Notes: generated from the sequence alone by a model not told the origin. A stretch of 64,000 nt of DNA from DAHUYF01 sp035553515 (GCA_035553515.1 DATNDG010000073.1:1-64000), one strand, 5' to 3'. Counted from the first letter of the stretch, positions 1-11,142 are shown. A program made the numbers and translations.

Positions 1-1977
<1,977 letters not shown>

Positions 1978-2000
1978 CGCGCCGCTCCTTCTGCGAGCGA

Positions 2001-3095
2001 CTATACTGCCGCCCGCGCCGGGGCGTCCAACCGCGCGGGCCGCCGGAGCGCGTGCCGCGCCACCACCGCCGCAGTCACCAGCAGGATGGCGCCCGCCTGA
2101 TGGGCCACCGCCACCGGCAGCGGCACCACCAGCAGCAGCGTGGTGATGCCAAGCGCGAGCTGGAGACAGGCCATGGCAAAGAGCGCGTGCATGGCGAAGC
2201 GCTCGCGCCGCGCGAGCTCGAGGCGCAAGCTCCAGAGCCAGAGCCCGGCGATGAGGAACCAGGTGGTTTCGGCCAGCACGCGATGGTCGAACTGCGCCGC
2301 GGCCGGATTCTCGAACCAGTTGCGCCACCAGGGCGCAAGGCTCCAGTACTCGCCCGGCGCGAAGCTTCCGCCCATCAGCGGGAAGGTGTTGTAGATGTAG
2401 CCGGCACGCAGCCCCGCGACGAAGGCGCCGGCGCCGAGCGTGACCAGGAGCAGCAGGACGAGCCCGGAGAGCGCGCGCCGGAGCGGTGCCGCGCGCCGAT
2501 CGCGCGATGCGGGTGGCGCCGGCGACAGCAGGCCAAGCGCCACCCAGAGCATGGCGATGTAGATGACGACGGCGGTGAGGAGGTGGGCGGCGAGCCGGTA
2601 TTGGCTCACCTCGATCCGCTGGGAGAGCCCGCTCTCCACCATGTACCAGCCGAGCGCGCCCTGCAGCCCGCCGAGCACGAAAAGCCCGGCCAATCGGGGC
2701 GCGAGCCGCCGCGAGACGCGGCCGCGCAGCAGGAACCAGAGGAACGGTACGGCGAAGACCACGCCGATGAGCCGGCCCCAGAGCCGGTGCAGATATTCCC
2801 AGAAGAAGATGTGCTTGAACTGCGCCAGATCCATGTCCGGGTGGACGGCGCGATATTGCGGGATCGCCTTGTAGCGGTCGAACTCCTGCTGCCATTCCGC
2901 ATGGGTGAGCGGCGGCACGACGCCGATTACCGGCTGCCATTCGGTGATTGAGAGCCCGGATTCGGTGAGGCGCGTGATGCCGCCGATCATCACCATCAGG
3001 AAGATCATGGCGCAGCAGACGAGAAGCCAGAGGCCGATGGCGCGGTCGCCGCGGACGGCACGCGGCAGGGCGCCGCGGAGGGCAAGAGTGGACAC
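2001..3095 (-). CDS. ctaA: Heme A synthase (COX15/CtaA family)
   Basis: Membrane enzyme that oxidises the methyl group of heme O to the formyl group of heme A for cytochrome c oxidase. The 364-residue length is normal for the alphaproteobacterial/mitochondrial type. The family signature GGITRLTESGLSITEW follows the first membrane segment, and the HIFFWEYLHRLWGR segment carries conserved haem-ligand histidines. A second half with FDHRVLAETTWF and VAHQAGAILL repeats the pattern, consistent with eight membrane helices in two pseudo-symmetric halves. It is preceded by the usg-like gene and followed 23 nt later by the methylmalonyl-CoA mutase gene, all on the minus strand. Confidence 0.96.
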   Translation of the reverse strand: MSTLALRGALPRAVRGDRAIGLWLLVCCAMIFLMVMIGGITRLTESGLSITEWQPVIGVVPPLTHAEWQQEFDRYKAIPQYRAVHPDMDLAQFKHIFFWEYLHRLWGRLIGVVFAVPFLWFLLRGRVSRRLAPRLAGLFVLGGLQGALGWYMVESGLSQRIEVSQYRLAAHLLTAVVIYIAMLWVALGLLSPAPPASRDRRAAPLRRALSGLVLLLLVTLGAGAFVAGLRAGYIYNTFPLMGGSFAPGEYWSLAPWWRNWFENPAAAQFDHRVLAETTWFLIAGLWLWSLRLELARRERFAMHALFAMACLQLALGITTLLLVVPLPVAVAHQAGAILLVTAAVVARHALRRPARLDAPARAAV

Positions 3096-3184
3096 GGGGG
3101 AAAAACGCCTGCTCGCCGGTGGGAACCGGCTAGAACCTGCGCATGGGAGCGCCGCTTGGCAAGAGGCGCGGTGTCGCCCTAGGG

Positions 3185-3448
3185 CTAGTGCAACTGGAGC
3201 GATGCCGCGGCGTGGCGCAGCGCGCCCGGCTCGATCAGCTTCGCGCGCGCCACGTTCACCGAGTGGAGCTTGCCCTCGATGTTGTGCGTCCAGAAATCGA
3301 GGAAGCGGCGGAGCACCGGGAACTCCGGCGCGATATCGAGATGCTGCCAGATGAAGCTTTGCAGAACGTGCGGATGATCAGGCAGATGATAAAGGATCTC
3401 TGCCGTCGTCATGCGATAGCCCCCGAGCTGCAGCCCCAGATCGCTCAT
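3185..3448 (-). CDS. usg: Usg family protein
   Basis: An 87-residue protein matching the Usg family, small conserved alphaproteobacterial proteins named for an ORF linked to tryptophan genes; the molecular function is unknown. The recognisable core is GYRMTTAEILYHLPDHPHVLQ followed by SFIWQHLDIAPEFP, RFLDFW and EGKLHSVNVA. There is no signal peptide or membrane segment. It lies on the minus strand 89 nt upstream of ctaA. The AT-richer gap upstream (3449-3577) is a plausible promoter region. Family assignment is confident; function is not. Confidence 0.88.
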   Translation of the reverse strand: MSDLGLQLGGYRMTTAEILYHLPDHPHVLQSFIWQHLDIAPEFPVLRRFLDFWTHNIEGKLHSVNVARAKLIEPGALRHAAASLQLH

Positions 3449-3577
3449 CGACAGTTTCCCCTCTCTTGTGGGTCCTAGACTGTCAACAAGCTTCCATGCT
3501 ATGCCGCATCGCTCAAGAAAAAATTAATGCGGATCAAAGACTTAGCAGCCCATCCCCCAGAGTGCTGCCAGGTCCCG

Positions 3578-3982
3578 CTATTCCACGGCGAACCGGGCGC
3601 GCGCGCCGCGCTCGATGCCGGCGGCGATCAGCCGGTCGATGCCGAGCCGGTGGCGCAGCAGCTCCAGCACGCGCAGCTCCTCCTGGCTCGCCTCGCCATC
3701 GGCGGCGGCGACGTCGCAGGCCAGCGCATAGGCGGTCTCGCGCAGCTTCTGCGGTAGCCCGCTCCTGATGCCTTTGAGCGCCTGCTCCAGCCCATCCTCC
3801 TTGCCGAGAAGCTGGGCGCATTCCTTGAGGTCCTTGGTGAAGCGCTTCTGCTCGTACTCGCGGAACACCGGCAGGTGATTGACGATGTCGCCGATGATCT
3901 GCAGCTCGGCGTCGGTCATGTCGGTGTCCGCGGCAGAAACCAGCATCATGGTGTAGATGAGCGCGGAATGAGCATCGATCAT
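3578..3982 (-). CDS. TerB-like (tellurite resistance TerB family) protein
   Basis: A 134-residue, mostly helical cytoplasmic protein. Its N-terminus, ALIYTMMLVSAADTDMTDAE, has the acidic helix-loop pattern of TerB-domain proteins, and a second similar motif, ACDVAAADGEASQEELRVLE, follows in the second half. These two D-x-x-x-x-D/E segments are the presumed metal sites of the fold. A role in tellurite resistance is not implied, because no other ter genes are nearby. It is a single gene between the helicase gene and usg on the same strand. Confidence 0.82.
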   Translation of the reverse strand: MIDAHSALIYTMMLVSAADTDMTDAELQIIGDIVNHLPVFREYEQKRFTKDLKECAQLLGKEDGLEQALKGIRSGLPQKLRETAYALACDVAAADGEASQEELRVLELLRHRLGIDRLIAAGIERGARARFAVE

Positions 3983-4125
3983 GGGACCCTCGGGCTAAGG
4001 CGGGCCGCCACCATGAACGCCCGGAGGCAAGCGGTCAATCGCCGAACAGCGCCAGGGTGCATGGGGACGACAGCCGACGGCGTGGTGTCGAGACCGCCGA
4101 GATCGGCAGGTGCGTTACTGATCGC

Positions 4126-6864
4126 TCAACGCTTCAGGAATTCCGCGGTGCCGGCGATCGCGTCCTTGAGCCCGACGCGCTCGATCACCACGCCTTCGGG
4201 GAAAGCCCCGGCGAGACGCGACGGCATCTGTGCGTCGAGCAGCACGAAGACGCCGCTGTCATCGGCGCGGCGCACCAGCCGGCCGAAGGCCTGCTTCAGC
4301 CGGAGCCGGGTGATCATGTCGTCGTAGCGCGCGCCGCCGAAGGCCGCGCGGCGCGCCTTGTGCAGGATGTCGGGACGCGGCCAGGGCACGCGGTCGAAGA
4401 CGATGAGCCGGAGCGAGCGGCCCGGCACGTCGACACCGTCGCGCACCGCATCGGTCCCGAGCAGGCACGCATCCTCCTCGGCGCGGAAGATGTCGACCAG
4501 CGTCGAGGTATCCATGCCGTCGACATGCTGCGCCAGCAGCGGAATGCCCGCCTCCTCGAGCGGCGCGGCGATGCGTTGGTGAACCGCGCGCAGCCGGGCG
4601 ATGGCGGTGAAGAGCCCGAGCCCGCCGCCGCCCGCGGCGAGAAAGAGCTCGCGATAGGCCGACGCCACCTGCGCCACCTCGTCGCGACGGATGTCGGTGA
4701 CGACGAAGACCCGCGTCTGCGCCCGATAGTCGAAGGGCGAGGGCACGCGCACGCGGAGCGCCGGCTGGGCCAGATGCCTTGCGCCGCTGCGCGCTTCCGC
4801 CGCTTCCCAGTCGCGCAGAGGGTCGCCGCTGCCATCGGTGAGCGTCGCCGAGGTCACCAGCAAGCCATGCGCCGGCTTCGCCACATGCTCGGCGAAGGGG
4901 CGCGTCGGATCGATCCAGTGGCGATAGAGGCCGACATCGATCTCGTGCCCGTCGGCGCGCTCGATCGACAGCCAGTCGACGAATTCCTCGGGCTGCTCGG
5001 CGGCGATTTCGCGCAGCACGCGCTGCCAGCCGCCGAGCTCGAGCACGCCGCGCCGCTCGAGGCCGAGCACGGCCGCTTCGATCCTGAGCCGCGTCCCCTG
5101 GTCGAGTTCGGCCGCCTCCTCGTCGAGCCGTCCTTTGAGCCGCTCGGCAAGCTGACGCATCGGAATCGAGATCTTCTCGAGCGCCAGCGCCAGCGTTTCG
5201 CCGGCCGCAACCAGCCCGTCGATCGCCGGCCGAAGCTCAGTCTCGAGGCTGTAGCCCTGCTCACGCTGCGCCGCGCGGGCATGCACCTGCTGGCGGACCA
5301 GCGCCAGGAAGGCCTCCGTCGCCTGAAAGGGCCGCGCTTCGGCGAGGCGCTGCGCCCAGCCTTCGCCCGGCAGCATTCGCGCGCCGACCAGCACCGCGGC
5401 GAGTGCGCGCTCCGCGACATCGTCGCCGGCAACGAGATCCTCGAGCCGCCGCCTCAGGCCCCGCGCGCGACCCCGCGCACCCTCTTCGGCGCCGATAATC
5501 CAGCGCCGGAGCTCTGCCGCCTCCTGGCCGGTGAGCGCCAGCGAGAAAGTGCTGTCGGCAGCATCGAAGACATGATGGCCCTCGTCGAAGACGTAGCGCG
5601 TCGGCAGGCTGCCCTCTTCGAGGCCGCCCAGCGCCGCCTGCACCATGACCAGCGCGTGGTTCGCCACCACGACGCGCGCGCGCCGCGCGCGGCGGATGCT
5701 CTTCTCGATGAAGCAGCGATGGCTGTGCGGGCAGGCGCTGTGGATGCACTCGCCGCGCCGATCCGAGAGGCCGAGGCTGCGCGCGCGCCCGATGACGTCG
5801 GGGAGCCAGCCCGGGAAATCGCCGCCCACCATGTCGCCGTCGCGCGTCGCCGCGATCCAGCGCGCCATGATGCCAAGCGGCGCCGCGTCATAGGGCCGCA
5901 TCGGCAAGGCGGCGACGCCTTCCTCAAAATTCAGCAGGCAGAGATAATTCTCGCGGCCTTTGCGCAGCACCACGCGGCGGTTCTTCTCCGCCGGGTCGGG
6001 ATAGAGCCGGTCGAGCTCGCCGGTAATCTGGTGCTGCAGATTGCGCGTGAAGGTCGAGATCCACACCGCCCCCTGGTTCTTCTCCGCCCAGAGGCTCGCC
6101 GGCGCGATATAGCCCAGCGTCTTGCCGACCCCGGTGCCGGCTTCGGCCAGCACCAGCTGCGGCTCGTCCTCGCGCTCGCGCGGGCGGAAGGCGGCGCTCA
6201 CCGCCGCGGCATAGTCCGCCTGCTGCGGCCGCGCCTCGGCCGCCTCGCCGAGCAGCGATGCAAGCCGCCGCCGCGCCTCGCTCTCTTCCACCGGGATATT
6301 GCCGGGCGGCGGCGGCGGCGCCTGCTCGGCCCATTCCGGCAGCTTTCGCCAGGCGGCCATCCCGGCGGGCGCAGCCTCCGCCGAGGGATCACCCAGCGCG
6401 GTCAGCACCGCGCCTGCCCAGGCCCAGCCGCTGCGCTCCATAGCAAGCGCCACCGCATGCGCCTCGGCATCAGGCGCTTCAGCGAGCAGCAGGAGCAGCG
6501 CTTCCGCCGAGCGCAGCAGCGACAGCGCCTCGTCGCCGATGCCGCGCCCCGGCAGCGGCAGCCCCAGCGCCGCCGCCAGGCCGCGTGGCGTCGGCAGGCA
6601 GAACCGCGCCGGTCGCACGAAGGCGTGCAGCTCGAGCAGATCGAGCGCCGGGAAAGGCAGCACGCCCATGCGCCGCGCCGTCGCCCGCGCGTGGCAGAGA
6701 AAGGGCGGCGTGCTGCGCGCGCGCCGCGCCGCGTCACTGAAGGCGAGAAGCTCGATCTCGCCGTCCGGCGTCAGCCATGCGGCCTGCCGTGCGCCGGCGA
6801 CGAGCGCCGGGGCCGGCGGCAGCGCGACCGCGGAATCCGCGCGGGAGGTGATGGTGGAGCCCAC
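4126..6864 (-). CDS. DinG/XPD-family ATP-dependent DNA helicase
   Basis: A 912-residue superfamily 2 helicase of the iron-sulfur DinG/XPD type, expected to unwind DNA 5'-3' in repair or at R-loops. Walker A (EAGTGVGKT) is near residues 241-249 and the DEGH Walker B box near 427-430. Four cysteines at about 309, 373, 378 and 384 lie between them, where these enzymes hold a 4Fe-4S cluster. A helicase motif VI-like KQAFGRLVRR is near the C-terminus. About 210 residues precede the helicase core; some DinG proteins carry a DnaQ-type exonuclease there, but I do not see its acidic residues. The start is a GTG and uncertain. Confidence 0.92.
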   Translation of the reverse strand: MGSTITSRADSAVALPPAPALVAGARQAAWLTPDGEIELLAFSDAARRARSTPPFLCHARATARRMGVLPFPALDLLELHAFVRPARFCLPTPRGLAAALGLPLPGRGIGDEALSLLRSAEALLLLLAEAPDAEAHAVALAMERSGWAWAGAVLTALGDPSAEAAPAGMAAWRKLPEWAEQAPPPPPGNIPVEESEARRRLASLLGEAAEARPQQADYAAAVSAAFRPREREDEPQLVLAEAGTGVGKTLGYIAPASLWAEKNQGAVWISTFTRNLQHQITGELDRLYPDPAEKNRRVVLRKGRENYLCLLNFEEGVAALPMRPYDAAPLGIMARWIAATRDGDMVGGDFPGWLPDVIGRARSLGLSDRRGECIHSACPHSHRCFIEKSIRRARRARVVVANHALVMVQAALGGLEEGSLPTRYVFDEGHHVFDAADSTFSLALTGQEAAELRRWIIGAEEGARGRARGLRRRLEDLVAGDDVAERALAAVLVGARMLPGEGWAQRLAEARPFQATEAFLALVRQQVHARAAQREQGYSLETELRPAIDGLVAAGETLALALEKISIPMRQLAERLKGRLDEEAAELDQGTRLRIEAAVLGLERRGVLELGGWQRVLREIAAEQPEEFVDWLSIERADGHEIDVGLYRHWIDPTRPFAEHVAKPAHGLLVTSATLTDGSGDPLRDWEAAEARSGARHLAQPALRVRVPSPFDYRAQTRVFVVTDIRRDEVAQVASAYRELFLAAGGGGLGLFTAIARLRAVHQRIAAPLEEAGIPLLAQHVDGMDTSTLVDIFRAEEDACLLGTDAVRDGVDVPGRSLRLIVFDRVPWPRPDILHKARRAAFGGARYDDMITRLRLKQAFGRLVRRADDSGVFVLLDAQMPSRLAGAFPEGVVIERVGLKDAIAGTAEFLKR

Positions 6865-6903
6865 CGCGCGGGTATAGACCGCCCCGCGGCCAAGGTCACG
6901 CCG

Positions 6904-7380
6904 TCAACTGTTGCCGCTGCGCAGCAATCCATAAAGGCTGTCGAAGGCTTCGGCGCCGGCGCTGCCGGTGGCGCCGCCGGTGACGACGAACATGCGGCCG
7001 AGCGCCGCCTCGATCGCAGCGGGACCGGCACTGCCGAGCGGCTTCACCGGGGCGCGCACGCAGAATGTGCCCGCGGTGAGCGCCACCCGGGCGGCGGTGA
7101 CGACCTGCAGCGAAGACGAAACGCTGTTGCCGCGGAGTTCGGGGTTCACGACATCGTCGAAGGCGTCGGCGGTGAAGGTGACGCCGGCCGGGATGTCGAT
7201 CTCCGCCGACGAGTTCTCGTCGATCGATCCCGGCAGCCGGCAGATCTCGAGCGTGACCGCCGCGGCGCCCGCCGGCGACAGGGAAGCGGGGGCCGAGCCG
7301 GCCAAGGCCGCGCCCGGCGCCGAGATCGCCAGCAGCGCGGCCAGCCAGATGTGCTTTCCGAAAACGCTTCGCATCGGCAT
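6904..7380 (-). CDS. Hypothetical exported protein
   Basis: A 158-residue protein of no family I recognise. The first 28 residues form a typical Sec signal peptide: a basic start (MPMRSVFGKH), a hydrophobic core and an ALAGS cleavage site. Two cysteines remain in the mature part (TLEICRLPG and GTFCVRAP) and could form a disulfide. It is rich in Ala, Gly, Val and Ser, as beta-rich periplasmic proteins often are. The start may be the second in-frame ATG, two codons later. It is divergent from the DUF952 gene, so 7381-7487 would hold both promoters. Confidence 0.6.
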   Translation of the reverse strand: MPMRSVFGKHIWLAALLAISAPGAALAGSAPASLSPAGAAAVTLEICRLPGSIDENSSAEIDIPAGVTFTADAFDDVVNPELRGNSVSSSLQVVTAARVALTAGTFCVRAPVKPLGSAGPAAIEAALGRMFVVTGGATGSAGAEAFDSLYGLLRSGNS

Positions 7381-7487
7381 CTAAGTGCTGGGCCGCGATT
7401 GACTGCCGGCGCGGGCGCCTTCGCAAGTTACAAATCTGCAAGGCGGCGGCCTTGTCGCCGGGTCCGTCACTGCGCTAGCGTCCTGCC

Positions 7488-7835
7488 ATGGCCGAGCGGT
7501 TGATCTATCACATGTGCCGGCGTGCCGAATGGCAAGCGGCCGAACGCGCCGGCGCCTATCGCGGCTCGTCGCAGGATCAGACCGACGGCTTCATCCATTT
7601 CTCGACCGCCGCCCAGCTCGCGGGATCGGCCGCCAAGCATCGCGCCGGGCAAAGCGATCTCGTGCTGGTCGCGGTCGAGCCGGTCTCGCTCGGCGAGGCG
7701 CTGCGCTGGGAAAAGGCGCGCGACGGTGCGCTCTTTCCGCATCTTTACGGCGCGCTGACACTGTCGAGCGTGCGCTGGGTGAAGGAGATGCCGCTGGGCC
7801 AGGACGGGCGCCATCTCCTGCCGGCGCTCGAGTGA
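7488..7835 (+). CDS. DUF952 family protein
   Basis: A 115-residue protein matching the DUF952 family: IYHMCRRAEWQAAERAGAY at the start, then DGFIHFSTAAQL, then LRWEKARDGALFPHLYGAL. The conserved DGFIHFS/T pattern is diagnostic. The fold is thought to resemble ADP-ribosyltransferase-like proteins, but no activity is established. Its stop overlaps the upstream end of the pyrD reading frame (GTGA at 7832-7835), so the two genes form the start of an operon with pyrD and the HAD gene. Confidence 0.88.
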   Translation: MAERLIYHMCRRAEWQAAERAGAYRGSSQDQTDGFIHFSTAAQLAGSAAKHRAGQSDLVLVAVEPVSLGEALRWEKARDGALFPHLYGALTLSSVRWVKEMPLGQDGRHLLPALE

Positions 7836-7837
7836 CG

Positions 7838-8926
7838 ATGATGCTGCACGATCTCGCTCTCCCGCTGCTGCGCCAGCTGCCGCCGGAGACCGCGCATCGG
7901 CTGACCATCCGGGCGCTACGCGGGGGCTGGCTGCTGCCGCGGCGGCCGCGCGCCGATCCGCCGAGCCTCGCGATCGCGCTGTGGGGGCGGCGCTTTCCCA
8001 ACCCGGTCGGGCTCGCCGCAGGCTTCGACAAGAATGCCGAGGTGCCGGACCCGATGCTGCGCTTCGGCTTCGGCTTCGTCGAATGCGGCACCTTGACGCC
8101 ACGGCCGCAAGCCGGGAATCCGCGCCCGCGCCTCTTCCGCCTCGAGGAGGACGAAGCGCTGATCAACCGGCTCGGCTTCAACAATGAAGGCGTCGCCGCC
8201 GGCGCGGCGCGGCTCGCGCTGCGCGAGCGCGGCGCCGGCATCGTCGGCGCCAATATCGGCAAGAACCGCGATGCGGCCGACGACGTCGCCGATTACGTGC
8301 AAGGCGTCACCGCGCTGGCGCCGCTCGCTGATTACCTCGTCGTCAACGTCTCGTCGCCGAACACGCCGGGGCTGCGCGAGCTGCAGCGCAAAAGCACGGT
8401 GACCTTGCTCATCGAGCGTTTGATGGCGGCGCGTGCCGCGGTGACGCCGGAGCACCCGCCGCCGCTGCTGCTGAAGATCGCGCCGGATCTCGCGCCGGAG
8501 GATCGCATCGATCTCGCCGACGCGGCGCTCTCGACCGGCATCGACGGGCTGGTGATCGCCAACACCACCGTGGCCCGGCCGCCGAGCCTCAGAAGCGGGC
8601 ACGCGCACGAGCCCGGCGGCCTCAGCGGCAAGCCGCTGCTCGCGCCCTCCACAGCGCTCCTTGCCGAGATGTACCGCCTGACCGAAGGCAAGCTGCCGAT
8701 CATCGGCGTCGGCGGCATCGCGTCGGGCGCCGACGCCTATGAGAAGATCCGCGCCGGCGCCAGCCTGGTGCAGCTCTACACCGCTCTCGTCTACCACGGA
8801 CCCGGGCTGGTACAGCGCATCAAGCGCGAACTCGCCGAGCTCCTCGCGCGCGACGGTTTCGCCCAGCTCTCCGATGCCGTCGGCACGGCTGAGCATTCGC
8901 CGCGCGCGGCGGCGCATGGGCGATGA
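7838..8926 (+). CDS. pyrD: Dihydroorotate dehydrogenase, quinone-type (class 2)
   Basis: Oxidises dihydroorotate to orotate in pyrimidine synthesis, passing electrons to the quinone pool at the membrane. Class 2 features are clear: an N-terminal helical extension (LLRQLPPETAHRLTIRAL), then NPVGLAAGFDKN, EALINRLGFNNEG, GANIGKN, VVNVSSPNTPGLR with the catalytic serine, the GLSGKPLL phosphate loop, and GVGGIASGADAYEKIRAGA for FMN. I chose the ATG at 7838 (362 aa); the ATG at 7841, or a GTG at 7832 overlapping the DUF952 stop, are alternatives. Its stop overlaps the next gene by 4 bases. Confidence 0.96.
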   Translation: MMLHDLALPLLRQLPPETAHRLTIRALRGGWLLPRRPRADPPSLAIALWGRRFPNPVGLAAGFDKNAEVPDPMLRFGFGFVECGTLTPRPQAGNPRPRLFRLEEDEALINRLGFNNEGVAAGAARLALRERGAGIVGANIGKNRDAADDVADYVQGVTALAPLADYLVVNVSSPNTPGLRELQRKSTVTLLIERLMAARAAVTPEHPPPLLLKIAPDLAPEDRIDLADAALSTGIDGLVIANTTVARPPSLRSGHAHEPGGLSGKPLLAPSTALLAEMYRLTEGKLPIIGVGGIASGADAYEKIRAGASLVQLYTALVYHGPGLVQRIKRELAELLARDGFAQLSDAVGTAEHSPRAAAHGR

Positions 8927-9792
8927 CCCTCACTCTGCTGAGCGGCCTCGGCGAGATCGACGGGCGCTATGACGGCCTGATCCTCGATCTCTGGGGCGTG
9001 CTGCATGACGGCACAGCGCCCTTTCCCGGCGTCGTCGATGCGCTCTCGCGGCTGAAGCAGGCGGGAAAGCGGCTCTGCGTGCTGTCGAACGCGCCGCGCC
9101 GCGCGCATCTGGTCGAGCAGCGGATGAACGAGATCGGTCTCGTGCGCGGGCTTTACGACCATGTGCATTCCTCGGGCGAGGAAGCCTGGCAGCATCTGTT
9201 GCGGCGCGACGATCCCTTCTACGCCGCGCTCGGCCGGCGCTGCTATCACATCGGCCCCGCGCGCGACGACAACATGCTCGAAGGCGTCGATCTCGAGCGC
9301 GTCGCAGAGATCGAGGAAGCGGAGTTCATCCTCAACACCGGCCCCTCGGGTTGGGATGAGACGGTCGAGCAGTACGAGGCGCTGCTGCGCGAGGCGCGCG
9401 CGCGCGATCTGCCGATGGTCTGCGCCAATCCCGATCTGGTGGTGGTGAGCCAGGGCCGCCGCGCGATCTGCGCTGGCGTGGTGGCGCAACGCTACGAGGC
9501 GCTGGGCGGCCGCGTGCGCTGGCACGGCAAGCCCTTTCGCCCGGTCTACGAGACCTGCTTTGCGGCGCTCGGCATCGCCGATCGGCGGCGCATCCTCGCG
9601 GTCGGCGACAGCTTGCGCACCGACATCGCCGGCGCCAACGCCGCCGGCATCGCCAGCCTGCTGGTCACCGGCGGCATCCATGCCGAGGAGTTCGGCCTCG
9701 TCGGCGGCCAGCCCGACCTCGACCGGCTGGTCGAGGCGGTCGCGGCGAGCGGCCACCGGCCCGACGCGGTCATCGCACATTTCCGCTGGTAA
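8923..9792 (+). CDS. HAD superfamily class IIA hydrolase (TIGR01459 type)
   Basis: A 289-residue HAD-fold protein, probably a small-molecule phosphatase. Motif I is LDLWGVLHDG near residue 20: the nucleophile Asp is present, but the usual second Asp of DxD is Trp. Motif II is CVLSNAPRR, and the C-terminal GDSLRTDIAGANAAG supplies motifs III/IV. This matches the class IIA, mainly alphaproteobacterial, family as I recall it. The start ATG overlaps the pyrD stop (ATGA), so translation is probably coupled. The substrate is unknown; a link to nucleotide metabolism is only suggested by position. Confidence 0.9.
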   Translation: MTLTLLSGLGEIDGRYDGLILDLWGVLHDGTAPFPGVVDALSRLKQAGKRLCVLSNAPRRAHLVEQRMNEIGLVRGLYDHVHSSGEEAWQHLLRRDDPFYAALGRRCYHIGPARDDNMLEGVDLERVAEIEEAEFILNTGPSGWDETVEQYEALLREARARDLPMVCANPDLVVVSQGRRAICAGVVAQRYEALGGRVRWHGKPFRPVYETCFAALGIADRRRILAVGDSLRTDIAGANAAGIASLLVTGGIHAEEFGLVGGQPDLDRLVEAVAASGHRPDAVIAHFRW

Positions 9793-9998
9793 AGTGGCGA
9801 GCGCAGGAGACGCGGGCTAAACCACTTTGGAGTTTCAGCTCATTCACGCGCGCGGTGAAAGAGGTCCTCGACGTTTCCGGCAGGTACTGCAAATGGCGCG
9901 GTGAGATACCCCTCTTGCGTCTCTCGGCGGCAGTGCTCTCTTCGACGCTTCTCGCGTTTTGCGCGAGCGTCAAAATTGCCGCTCGATCGACGCAATTT

Positions 9999-10550
9999 TC
10001 ATGCGGGCGCGGTCTCGCGGGCGTAGAGCGCCAGGGTGATCAACGTCAGACCGTGCGACAACAGGTCGATGCCGACGAACAGGCCGAGCACCCATAAGGC
10101 CGTGCCTGGCAGCCCCGCGACAACGACCCCGACCAGGTCGACGACGCAGTTGAGCAGGAGCCAGCCCCAGCGGCCCGGCAGGGCGCGCTTGTGCTCGAGT
10201 GCGAGCAGGATCGATAGGATGGCCTCGATCACGAAGAAGGCAGTCAGCACCCGTGCAAGGAAAATCGCGCCGCTGGTCGACCCGACGATCAGCACGATAC
10301 CGACGACAAGGCCGAGGATCGCCGACAGCAGCGACCACCAGTAACCGGGCGCTTGCCGCATCCAGAACGCGCTGAGGAGCCCGAGGATGCCGCTGATGAA
10401 GAAGAGCCGGCCGAGGAAGAGAGCGATCGCGAACGTCGCGAGCGTCGGCACGAAAATCGCCGCCGCCCCAAGGATCGTCAGGACGATCCCCTCGAAGAGA
10501 TAAGCGCCCCAGTGCTCGTGTAGCCCCTGACCAGGATCCGTCGCCACCAT
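9999..10550 (-). CDS. HdeD/DUF308 family membrane protein
   Basis: A 183-residue integral membrane protein with about six hydrophobic helices. It resembles the HdeD/DUF308 family, in which the E. coli member is associated with acid resistance. The repeated ILGLVVGIVLIV and LVGVVVAGLPGTALWVLGLFVGIDLL segments are typical. The ATG at 10550 is chosen because GAGGAG lies 8 nt upstream; an in-frame GTG ten codons earlier has no ribosome site. It stands alone, with a short gap on each side. Confidence 0.85.
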   Translation of the reverse strand: MVATDPGQGLHEHWGAYLFEGIVLTILGAAAIFVPTLATFAIALFLGRLFFISGILGLLSAFWMRQAPGYWWSLLSAILGLVVGIVLIVGSTSGAIFLARVLTAFFVIEAILSILLALEHKRALPGRWGWLLLNCVVDLVGVVVAGLPGTALWVLGLFVGIDLLSHGLTLITLALYARETAPA

Positions 10551-10691
10551 GCGAGCGCTCCTCGGCTGAGGTTGCCGCACCCATAGTCGTCGACCAATGT
10601 AAGGGCGGACCCGCGGATTGCCTACCGCCTCGCCGCAGTGCCCGTTGGCCTGGCGCAGCCCGGCTCGTTTATGAGTACGCGCCCCTAGCGG

Positions 10692-11039
10692 TCAGTGATG
10701 ATGCCCGCGGTGCAGGATCACGTCGCCCAGGCCCGTGTCATAGGCGAGGCCGGCCTCGGTGACGATCGCGGCCTGCGGGAACATCGACTTGATGAGCCCC
10801 TTGCGCTCGAGCGCACGCCAGGCACCTTCATTGCCAAGCCCGCTCGCATCCCGCGTCGCCACGACGGCATCGCCGAGATGGAAGTGATCGCCATGCGGTT
10901 GCGGCAGATTGGCGACCACCATCGACCCCGGCTCGTCGGCCGGGCGGCTGTGCCCGGGCAGCCGGGCGAGCTCCTGCAGCAGGGTCAAGGTGCGAAGCTG
11001 CAGCGGGTTGAGGTTGAGCGGGTTCTTTTTGGGCGTCAT
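10692..11039 (-). CDS. Conserved hypothetical protein, His-tailed
   Basis: A 115-residue soluble protein without a family name known to me. It begins TPKKNPLNLNPLQLRTLTLLQE, has a middle PQPHGDHFHLGDAVVATRDASGLGNEGAW, and ends GLGDVILHRGHHH. The paired His-rich stretches could bind metal, which is inference only. The start at 11039 is internal to a longer open frame and was chosen because upstream codons are not protein-like; GATGAGG lies just before it. It diverges from the AI-2E family gene, leaving about 100 bp between the two starts. Confidence 0.65.
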   Translation of the reverse strand: MTPKKNPLNLNPLQLRTLTLLQELARLPGHSRPADEPGSMVVANLPQPHGDHFHLGDAVVATRDASGLGNEGAWRALERKGLIKSMFPQAAIVTEAGLAYDTGLGDVILHRGHHH

Positions 11040-11142
11040 CGCCTCATCTAAGCCGGCGCAATCGAAGCCGTCAAACCGGCAGAACTCCGGCGCCGTTCCG
11101 GTCGTTAGTGAGAGACAGCGCCCTGGCTCCGGACCCCTCCAT

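Noticed and set aside
3578..3982. Tellurite resistance locus
   Set aside because: Only one TerB-like gene, with no other ter genes around it.
4057..7503. Plus-strand open frame of 1148 codons
   Set aside because: Shadow opposite the DinG-type helicase; no family pattern and an Arg/Gln-rich composition.
9770..9973. Minus-strand 67-codon ORF after the HAD gene
   Set aside because: Overlaps the end of the HAD gene, has no ribosome site and no recognisable pattern; the plus-strand 80-codon ORF at 9855 likewise.
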